Assembly (NCBI RefSeq): GCF_002009175.1
Contig: NZ_CP018047.1
Coordinates: 5,890,001-5,954,000, forward strand
Source: Streptomyces niveus
GTDB taxonomy: Bacteria; Actinomycetota; Actinomycetes; Streptomycetales; Streptomycetaceae
Direction: 5' to 3'
Length of the DNA: 64,000 nucleotides
In this document: in pieces, positions 35,599 through 42,652 of the stretch
Numbering within the stretch: position 1 is the first letter of the stretch
Layout: each line of letters opens with the position of its first letter
The notes under the pieces: model-generated
What the model saw: the letters and a program-made list of their open reading frames with translations, nothing else
The model's database searches: none
What the model was told of the DNA's origin: nothing
Program-made: the position numbers and the translations under genes

Positions 35599-37014
35599 TC
35601 AGAGCCACCGCGCCGGGTCGGTGCCCCACATCGACGGCGGACCGGCCCAATCGTCCGGCCCGCCCTCGTAGTTGACCGGCGACCGGACATACCGCAGCTC
35701 GCCGTACGGCGAGGGTGTCCCGGCCATCCACGCCTCGGCGTCGTACGCCTCCGTCAGGTCCCCCTCCGCACGGTCACTCGCGGGCTCCGGCCGGATGCCA
35801 CGCATCAGCCACGACGCGGTCCCGGCGAGCGAGAGCCGCAGTTGCCGGCCCGCGCCGTCGTCGCGACGCTCCGTGAGCGCGCGCAGGATCGCTGCCGCGA
35901 GGAGATAACCCGTGCTGTGGTCCAGCGCCTGTGCGGGCAGTGCGCCGGGCCGCCCGTCCGGTCCCCGTTCGATGAGGGAGATCCCCTTCGCGGCCTGCAC
36001 CAGCGAGTCGAATCCGCGCCGGTCCCGCCACGGCCCCGCCCAGCCCCAGGCGTCGAGTCGCGCCACGATCAGTCCGGGGTGGCGCTCCAGCAGGGTGTCC
36101 GGAGCGAGTCCGTACCGGTCGAGCGCGTCGGCGCGGTAGCCGAGGACCACGACATCCGCCGAGTCGAGCAGTCCCTCGAAGACCGCCAGATCGGCCCGGG
36201 CGCCCAGGTCCAGTCGGGTGGAGCGCTTGCCGAACCCGGTGTCGGCGTGGGCCTTCGGGTCCTCGGGCGGCCGAGGCGGGTCGACGCGCAGCACGTCGGC
36301 CCCGAGCAGTCCCAGCGTGCGGGTGGCCACGGGTCCCGCGATGACACGGGTCAGATCGAGGACCCGCACCCCGTGCGCCGGCAGCGCCCCTTCCGCCGCC
36401 GACGACGCACGCGGACGACGACGAGCGGCGGCACGGCCCGTACCGCCCGCCACCTGCCGGCTTTCGATCAGCGGCCACCGGTCCGTCCCCGGCTCCGCCA
36501 CGGCGACCGCCAGCCCGCCCGCCGCGTACACCGTCTCCTCGACCCACCCGGCCGTCCGCGTCCTCAGCTCATCGGCCAGCCGCTCACACACCGCGCTGTC
36601 GTCGTCCCCGCCGTCGTCGCGGATGCCCAGCGAGGACAGCAACCGGGCGCGGTGGTGCGGGTAGTTGGCATGCGTCCGTACCCAGCCGTCGGCCGTGGGC
36701 CAGAACGAGGAGAGCGGGGCGAACGGGGACCAGGTCCGTCCGTCGATCCGCAGATGCCGCTCGCTGACGAACGCCGCCCCGACGGCCGCCTCGTGCACCC
36801 GGACCGCCGGTGTCTCCCGCCCGGACCGCCGCGCCGCCAGCTCGGCGGCCGCCAGTGAGCAGACCCCCACGCTCGCCCGCGCCAACTGCCGTACGGGCAA
36901 CCGCGACGGCAGCACACCGGGAGCGGGTACGTACGTCACCCTCCCCGCCGACTCCGGTGCGCCCCCGAGCGCGCTCCAGGCGTGCGCGGTCGCCGCGTCG
37001 ACGTCCTGTTCCAC
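35599..37014 (-). CDS. CaiB/BaiF (family III) CoA-transferase
   Basis: 471 residues, longer than the usual 380-410. GTG start at 37014 with GGGAGGA upstream; the extended frame to 37098 would cover the neighbouring promoter. The C-terminal two thirds begin with the family start HGVRVLDLTRVIAGPVATRTLGLLGADVLRV, followed by GFGKRSTRLDL and the YxxDALDRYGL segment. The Asp after GxP in other members (catalytic Asp of the CoA-transferase) is not obvious in the visible order. The first 185 residues match the C-terminal half-like domain (ERHLRIDGRTWSPFAPLSSFWPTADGWVRTHANYPHHR), so the order of halves is unusual or permuted. It moves CoA between carboxylic acids; substrate unknown. Confidence 0.85.
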   Translation of the reverse strand: MEQDVDAATAHAWSALGGAPESAGRVTYVPAPGVLPSRLPVRQLARASVGVCSLAAAELAARRSGRETPAVRVHEAAVGAAFVSERHLRIDGRTWSPFAPLSSFWPTADGWVRTHANYPHHRARLLSSLGIRDDGGDDDSAVCERLADELRTRTAGWVEETVYAAGGLAVAVAEPGTDRWPLIESRQVAGGTGRAAARRRPRASSAAEGALPAHGVRVLDLTRVIAGPVATRTLGLLGADVLRVDPPRPPEDPKAHADTGFGKRSTRLDLGARADLAVFEGLLDSADVVVLGYRADALDRYGLAPDTLLERHPGLIVARLDAWGWAGPWRDRRGFDSLVQAAKGISLIERGPDGRPGALPAQALDHSTGYLLAAAILRALTERRDDGAGRQLRLSLAGTASWLMRGIRPEPASDRAEGDLTEAYDAEAWMAGTPSPYGELRYVRSPVNYEGGPDDWAGPPSMWGTDPARWL

Positions 37015-37048
37015 GAGCGATGTCCTCCCTGTCCCGCTGAAGCCGGGG

Positions 37049-37071
37049 TTGTCAGTGGCAGGTGCCAGAAT
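37049..37071 (+). promoter_or_regulatory. RecA-NDp (PafBC-type) promoter of the FGE-like gene
   Basis: TTGTCAGTG (37049-37057), 8 nt, CAGAAT (37066-37071), then 7 nt to the ATG at 37079. One mismatch to TAnnnT. Confidence 0.75.
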
Positions 37072-37078
37072 TCCCATC

Positions 37079-37891
37079 ATGTCTCTCGCCGACCTCACTT
37101 TCGACCGCTGGCGCGCCCTGGACCGGGACGCCGCGCACCGCCTCGCGCTCGAAGCCGCGCGGTCGGCGGACGGGCGGCTGGTGGAGTTCGACGGCGCGCC
37201 CCACCTCGGTGGTGTTCTCCACCGCGCGGTGGTCGAGCGCGGGGGACAGCGGTTCGCCCTGATACCCGGCGGCGAGGTGACGGTCGGATTCGACCTGGAG
37301 AGCTGGCGGCCCCTGCCGGAGCAGCTCGGCTCCTACCGGACGGAGACCCTCGCCGGCGGATTCGGCTTCGACGACGACCTCACGGCCCATCTCGCGCGGT
37401 ATCTGACCCCGAGGCGTACGGCCTCGGTGCCCACCGTGCTGATGGCGGTGGAGCCGTGGGAGCTTCCCGACGAGGCCGATTCCGTCATGGAATTCCTCAC
37501 GGAGCAGGAGTTGCGGCTGCCCGCTCCGGACGAGTGGGAGCACGCCTGCGGGGCGGGCGCGCGGACGTTGTTCCGCTGGGGTTCCGCCTGCCCGCTGGAC
37601 CGGGAGCCGTACGGGGACCACGACGACCCGGCCGGCCATCGGCGCCGGACGAACGCCTTCGGTCTGCGAATAGCCCGCGACGTCTACGAGGCGGAGGCGA
37701 CGTCCGATCCGGGATCCGTCTACGGCGGAGACGGCGGCGAGGCGGTCTGCGGTGGTTACGGCGCCTTCGTCGCATGGCTGCCGCTGGCGACCGCCAACCG
37801 CAACCCCGGCATGGCCGAATTCCTCAACGGACCCGAGGGTGAGGACATGGGCGACGAGTTCGGTGTCCGGCCCGTGCTCGACCTCGGCTGA
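37079..37891 (+). CDS. SUMF1/formylglycine-generating-enzyme-fold protein, predicted leaderless
   Basis: A 270-residue protein. The central motif LRLPAPDEWEHACGAGARTLFRWG is the FGE-sulfatase/SUMF1 signature (RLPTEAEWEYA...YPWG), followed by a degenerate RTNAFGLRIARDVYEAE (in place of N.FGLYDM.GNVWEW) and a C-terminal EFGVRPVLDL. The N-terminal 120 residues include GQRFALIPGGEVTVGFD, the usual start of the fold. The paired catalytic cysteines of true formylglycine-generating enzymes are not clearly present (Cys in ACGAG, SACPL, AVCGGYG), so it is probably a binding or modified-function member. The ATG at 37079 is leaderless by promoter position. Damage-inducible by prediction. Confidence 0.75.
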   Translation: MSLADLTFDRWRALDRDAAHRLALEAARSADGRLVEFDGAPHLGGVLHRAVVERGGQRFALIPGGEVTVGFDLESWRPLPEQLGSYRTETLAGGFGFDDDLTAHLARYLTPRRTASVPTVLMAVEPWELPDEADSVMEFLTEQELRLPAPDEWEHACGAGARTLFRWGSACPLDREPYGDHDDPAGHRRRTNAFGLRIARDVYEAEATSDPGSVYGGDGGEAVCGGYGAFVAWLPLATANRNPGMAEFLNGPEGEDMGDEFGVRPVLDLG

Positions 37892-38203
37892 GCGGGACGC
37901 ACTCCCGGCCCCACGCGAAGATCCGATCAATCCTGGTGGCCGATTTCCCTCCCCTGTCGCCCTGTTGAGCGCTCTCCTCGCCAGGAGAGAGGTCAAGGGG
38001 GACATTTTGTCATGGAGGAAAACTAATCTTCGGATAGTTCAGCGCCGACCCTTGACCCCCCTATACCTCCGATGTTCACTACGCCTGACGATGCCGCCGC
38101 CTCGTCGAAGATCAGCCTCGGATCACTCGTAGATCACTCGTAGATCACCCGTCACCGCTTCGCTCAGCCAGCGCCCCCGGGCGCCCCGAGAGAGGACCGG
38201 ATA
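37892..38203 (+). other. 312-bp upstream region of the ThuA/DUF1080 gene
   Basis: No gene. The region is locally AT-richer than its surroundings near 38000-38050. It contains a degenerate RecA-NDp-like string (TTGTCATGG-N8-TAATCT, 38007-38029, two mismatches), an AACTA/TAGTT inverted repeat, a TTGACC-17-TTCACT promoter candidate (38052-38080), three copies of an 11-bp repeat (38121-38153), and GAGAGGA as Shine-Dalgarno. Confidence 0.5.
38121..38153 (+). repeat. 11-bp direct repeat (x3) upstream of the ThuA gene
   Basis: GATCACTCGTA (38121), GATCACTCGTA (38132) and GATCACCCGTC (38143) follow each other without gaps. One repeat per helical turn suggests cooperative regulator binding in the leader, but slippage is equally possible. 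Confidence 0.75.
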
Positions 38204-39991
38204 GTGCGCTTTGTGTCCCGCGCCCTGATCGCGCTCGTCCTGGCGGCCATGTCGCTCGTCGCCGTACCGCAGGCCCCACGGGCCGAGGCGGCGCCGACGC
38301 CCGCGACCACGCCCGCGTCGACGCCCGCCCAAGCAGCCTCCAAAGCGGCCCCCCGGGCCGCCGCCGCGCCGCTGACCAAGGTCCTGGTCTTCTCCAAGAC
38401 CGCCGGATTCCGGCACTCCTCGATCCCGGCCGGCATCGCCGCCGTCCAACGGCTCGGCGCAGCCAATGGGTTCACCGTCACCGCCACGGAGAACGCGGGC
38501 GCGTTCACCGCCGCCAACCTGGCCCAGTACCAGGCGGTGATCTGGCTCTCCACCACAGGCGACGTGCTCAACGCCGCGCAGCAGACCGCCTTCGAGTCGT
38601 ACGTCGCCTCCGGCGGCGGCTACGTCGGCGTGCACGCCGCGTCCGACACCGAGTACGACTGGCCCTGGTACGGCGGTCTCGTCGGCGCGTACTTCGCCTC
38701 CCACCCCGCCACCCAGCAGGCCACCGTCAAGGTCGAGGACCGCGCGTCCGTCTCCACCTCGCATCTGCCGCAGCGCTGGACCCGCACCGACGAGTGGTAC
38801 AACTACCGCGCCAATCCGCGTGCGGCGGTCAAGGTGCTCGCGAGCCTCGACGAGGCGTCGTACACCGGCGGCTCCATGGGCGATCATCCGATCACCTGGT
38901 GCCAGGACTACCGGGGCGGACGCTCCTGGTACACCGGCCTCGGCCACACCGAGGAGTCCTACGCGGACCCGGCGTTCACCACCATGCTGCTCGGCGGCAT
39001 CCAGACGGCGGCGCGCGCAAAGGCCGCCGACTGCCGCCCGGAGACCGGCTACACCCCGCTGTTCGACGGCAGCCAGGCCAGTCTCGACAAGTGGCGGCAG
39101 GCGGGGGCCGGCAGCTTCAGCCTCGCCGACGGCACGCTCTCCTCGGTCGGCGGCATGGGCCTGCTCTGGTATCCGGTGACACCGTTCGCCAACTACTCGC
39201 TCAAGGCCGACTGGATGATGCCGGGCGACGACAACGGCGGCGTCTTCATCGGCTTCCCCGACCCGCAGGGCGACCCGTGGAAGCCGGTCGACCTCGGCCA
39301 CGAGATCCAGATCGACGCCTCCGACGGCGACCCGACCCGTACCACCGGGAGCGTCTACAGCTTCAAGGCACCCGACACGGCGGCACGCGCCGCCGCGCTC
39401 AACCCGCCCGGGACCTGGAACAGTTACGAGATCACGGTGCACGGCCGCCTTGTCGAGATCTTCCTCAACGGCGTGAAGATCAACGACTACACCAGCACCC
39501 GTGACATCGCGCTCGGCCACATCGGTCTCCAGAACGACGGCGCCGGTCTGGACATCAGCTACCGCAACGTCCGCATCAAGCAGGACGGGGCACAGACCAC
39601 CGATCTCGCCCGCGGCAGGCCGGTCACGGTCACCAGCGTCGAGCCCGGCAGCGCGCACGTGGGCGCCAACGCCGTGGACGGTGACTCCACGACCCGCTGG
39701 GGCAGCGCGTACGCGGATCCGCAGTCGATCACCGTCGACCTCGGCGGCGTCCGCACCCTCCAGCAGGTCCGGCTCAACTGGGAGACCGCGTACGCCTCGG
39801 CGTACACGGTGCAGATATCGGCGGACAACGCCACCTGGCGCACCGCGAGCACGGTCACGGCGGGCAACGGGGGTCTCGACGAGATCGCCGTGAGCGGCAC
39901 CGGACGGTACGTACGGGTCCAGGGCACCACGCGCGCCACGCAGTACGGCTACTCCCTCTGGGATCTCAACGTGTTCGGCACCACTCAGTAA
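38204..39991 (+). CDS. Secreted ThuA + DUF1080 + F5/8 type C (discoidin) protein
   Basis: 595 residues. GTG start at 38204 behind GAGAGGA. Signal peptide about 1-30, then a Thr/Pro/Ala linker. ThuA-like domain about 57-280 (VLVFSKTAGFRHSSIPAGI; VGVHAASDTEYDWPWYGGLVGAYF; GGRSWYTGLGHTEESY). DUF1080 (3-keto-disaccharide hydrolase-type jelly roll) about 283-455 (YTPLFDGSQASLDKW; DNGGVFIGFPDPQGDPW; GHIGLQNDGAGLDISYRNVRI). A discoidin carbohydrate-binding module covers about 468-595. These families act on keto- or modified disaccharides and are common in polysaccharide clusters. The enzyme sits at the head of the secreted carbohydrate block. Confidence 0.88.
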   Translation: MRFVSRALIALVLAAMSLVAVPQAPRAEAAPTPATTPASTPAQAASKAAPRAAAAPLTKVLVFSKTAGFRHSSIPAGIAAVQRLGAANGFTVTATENAGAFTAANLAQYQAVIWLSTTGDVLNAAQQTAFESYVASGGGYVGVHAASDTEYDWPWYGGLVGAYFASHPATQQATVKVEDRASVSTSHLPQRWTRTDEWYNYRANPRAAVKVLASLDEASYTGGSMGDHPITWCQDYRGGRSWYTGLGHTEESYADPAFTTMLLGGIQTAARAKAADCRPETGYTPLFDGSQASLDKWRQAGAGSFSLADGTLSSVGGMGLLWYPVTPFANYSLKADWMMPGDDNGGVFIGFPDPQGDPWKPVDLGHEIQIDASDGDPTRTTGSVYSFKAPDTAARAAALNPPGTWNSYEITVHGRLVEIFLNGVKINDYTSTRDIALGHIGLQNDGAGLDISYRNVRIKQDGAQTTDLARGRPVTVTSVEPGSAHVGANAVDGDSTTRWGSAYADPQSITVDLGGVRTLQQVRLNWETAYASAYTVQISADNATWRTASTVTAGNGGLDEIAVSGTGRYVRVQGTTRATQYGYSLWDLNVFGTTQ

Positions 39992-40105
39992 CCAGCAACG
40001 AGTCACCCCCCCCCGATCGACCGCCCGGACGACCTGGTGCGCGACAGCCGTCGCGCGCCGGGCCGTCGGGGCGCCCCCACATCCGCGATCGCCCCTGGAG
40101 GTTCC

Positions 40106-42652
40106 GTGTTGTCGCGCGCTGTCGCCTACCTCACCGCCCTGTTAACCCTGTCCGCACTGCTGCTGGCGCCCGGTGCCGTGGCAGCCGATCCGGAGGCCGG
40201 CCAGAGACCCGCGGACCGGCAGACCACTCAGAAGGCCGACCGGAGAGCCGCCGCGCCCCCGCCCACCAGCGGCTTCGAGAAGGTCAAACTCGACGGCGGG
40301 CTGGGCATGGGGGAGCCGATCGAGCTTGCCGTACTGCCCGACGGCAAGGTCCTCTACATCAACCGCGGCACCAGCGCCGCCGGCGGCCAGGTCCGCCTCT
40401 ACAACCCGGCCACCAAGTCCACGACGGTCGCGCTGACCGTCCCGCTGGACGCCCGTTTCGAGGACGGGCTGATCGGCATCACCCTGCACCCGAAGTTCGC
40501 CACCACCGGGTGGGTGGTGCTCTTCTACTCGCCCAAGAGCACCCCGCTGGTGAACCGGATCTCGCGCTTCACCTTCAGCCAGAGCACCAACACGATCGCC
40601 GCGTCCAGCGAAGACATGATCATCGAGTGGCCGACCGAGCGTGAGATGTGCTGCCACTCGGCCGGCTCCATGTCCTGGGACACCGCGGGCAACCTCTACT
40701 TCGCGGTCGGCGACAACACCAACTCCGGCGGCGACGCGCAGGGCATGGCCCCGATCGACGAACGCCCGTCCCGGCACGCGCAGTTCGACGCCCAGCGCAC
40801 CTCCGGCAACGCGAACGACCTGCGCGGCAAGATCAACCGGATCCACCCGGAGGACAACGGCACCTACACCGTCCCGGACGGCAACCTCTTCGCCAAGGGC
40901 GCCGCGGGCACCCGCCCCGAGGTCTATGTGATGGGCGTACGCAACCCGTACCGCGTCTGGGTCGACAAGAAGGCGAACAACACCCTGTACTGGGGCGAGG
41001 TCGGCCCCGACGCGGGCGCGACCATCCCGGCGCGCGGCCCGGCGGCGTACGACGAGTTCAACCGCGCCACCGGCCCCGGCAACTACGGCTGGCCCTACTG
41101 CGGCGGCCCCAACGTGGCCTACAACGACTGGGACTTCGCGGCCAACCAGCCGCGCGGCTGGTTTCCCTGCGGCGGCAGCACCGGTCCGGTCAACAACTCC
41201 CCGCGCAACACGGGCATCCAGCAACTGCCGCCCACCAAGACCTCGTTGGTGTGGGAGCAGCACGGCGGCAGCAAGGAGTGGCCGCAGCTGGACAATCCGG
41301 GCGGCTGCGGTTCCCCCAACCACACCGAGGTCTACCACTACGACGCGAACCTCAACTCCGACGTCAAGTGGCCCCAGTACTACGACAACAAGCTGCTGAT
41401 CTCCGAGTACTGCCGCAACTGGATCAAGGAGGTCCAGTTCAACAACGGCAACGCGAGCACCGGTACGCCGACGGCCATCGAACCGGTCCTCGACGGTATG
41501 AAGCTCGTCCACCCGATCGACATGGAGTTCGGCCCGGACGGCTCGCTGTATCTCCTCGAATACGGCAGCGGTTATTTCTCGGGCGCCGAGGACGCCGGTC
41601 TCTACAAGATCAACTATGTGCAGGGCGGCCGGTCACCGCTCGCCAAGGCGTCCGTGAACAGGGACAACGGACTCGCGCCGCTGGCCGTCACGTTCTCCAG
41701 CGCGGGCAGCAGCGACCCGGACGGCAATCCGCTCAGCTACGCGTGGGACTTCACGGACAACGGCAGCACCGACTCCACCGCCCCCAACCCGTCCTTCACC
41801 TATCCGTCGAACGGCAGCTTCCAGGCCAGACTCACCGTCAGCGACGGGACCGGGAGATCCGGCACCACGACCGTCCCGGTCGTCGTCGGCAACAACCGCC
41901 CCACGCTGACGATTTCGCAGCCACCGGCGGGCGGTGTCTTCGAGTGGAACGAGAACGTCACCGTCACGGCGTCGGCGACCGACCCGCAGGACGGCCCGAT
42001 CGACTGCTCGAAGGTGATCGTACGGATCGCTCTGGGCCACCAGGAACACGCGCACGAGGTCGCCGAAGGCACCGGATGCTCCACGACGTTCAACACCGGA
42101 CCGATCCACTCCGGCCTCGACGCCACGCAGTTCTACGTGGTGCGGGCCAGCTACACGGACAAGGGCGCCGTCGGCACCGTACCGCTGACCGGTGAGAAGG
42201 AGCTGAGCCTGTGGCCCAAGAAGTGGCAGGCGGAGCACTTCGCGCAGCTCTCCGGACCGCAGATCATCAACGCCGGCGGAGCCGAGGGCGGCAAACGCCT
42301 CGGTGACGTGCAGAACAACGAATGGGTCAAGTACCACCCGGTGAGCCTCAAGGGCGTCACCGGCCTCAGGGCGCGCGTCTCCTCCGACAAGGCGGGGAAC
42401 GTGGCGACCTTCCGGTACGACTCCGTCACCGGACCGGTGGTCGCGCGCGTGACCGTGCCCAACACCGGCGGCTGGGAGACGTACTCCGAGATCAGCGTGC
42501 CCGTCACGGGCGCGGTGGAGCAGCCACGCGATCTCTTCGTGGTCTTCACCGGCGGCTCCGGAGCCATTCTCGACCTCGACAGCTACACGTTCACCGGGCC
42601 CGGCATCAGCCGTCCCGCCACCGTCAACGGCCGTGGGAGTGATGCACAGTGA
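40106..42652 (+). CDS. Secreted PQQ-type sugar dehydrogenase with PKD and CBM6
   Basis: 848 residues. GTG at 40106 with GGAGG (40097-40101). Signal peptide to about residue 26. GSDH beta-propeller about 55-510, with GEPIELAVLPDGKVLYINRG, LIGITLHPKF, GMAPIDERPSRHAQFDAQRTSGN, DLRGKINRIHPEDNGTY, RNPYRVWVDK and HPIDMEFGPDGSLYLLEYG. A PKD domain (about 512-595, SSDPDGNPLSYAWDF) and a carbohydrate-binding CBM6-like module (about 706-835, GAEGGKRLGDVQNNEWVKYH) follow. It oxidises the anomeric carbon of a sugar, probably with PQQ, outside the cell. Its stop overlaps the next start by 4 bp (GTGA), so the two are coupled. Confidence 0.9.
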   Translation: MLSRAVAYLTALLTLSALLLAPGAVAADPEAGQRPADRQTTQKADRRAAAPPPTSGFEKVKLDGGLGMGEPIELAVLPDGKVLYINRGTSAAGGQVRLYNPATKSTTVALTVPLDARFEDGLIGITLHPKFATTGWVVLFYSPKSTPLVNRISRFTFSQSTNTIAASSEDMIIEWPTEREMCCHSAGSMSWDTAGNLYFAVGDNTNSGGDAQGMAPIDERPSRHAQFDAQRTSGNANDLRGKINRIHPEDNGTYTVPDGNLFAKGAAGTRPEVYVMGVRNPYRVWVDKKANNTLYWGEVGPDAGATIPARGPAAYDEFNRATGPGNYGWPYCGGPNVAYNDWDFAANQPRGWFPCGGSTGPVNNSPRNTGIQQLPPTKTSLVWEQHGGSKEWPQLDNPGGCGSPNHTEVYHYDANLNSDVKWPQYYDNKLLISEYCRNWIKEVQFNNGNASTGTPTAIEPVLDGMKLVHPIDMEFGPDGSLYLLEYGSGYFSGAEDAGLYKINYVQGGRSPLAKASVNRDNGLAPLAVTFSSAGSSDPDGNPLSYAWDFTDNGSTDSTAPNPSFTYPSNGSFQARLTVSDGTGRSGTTTVPVVVGNNRPTLTISQPPAGGVFEWNENVTVTASATDPQDGPIDCSKVIVRIALGHQEHAHEVAEGTGCSTTFNTGPIHSGLDATQFYVVRASYTDKGAVGTVPLTGEKELSLWPKKWQAEHFAQLSGPQIINAGGAEGGKRLGDVQNNEWVKYHPVSLKGVTGLRARVSSDKAGNVATFRYDSVTGPVVARVTVPNTGGWETYSEISVPVTGAVEQPRDLFVVFTGGSGAILDLDSYTFTGPGISRPATVNGRGSDAQ

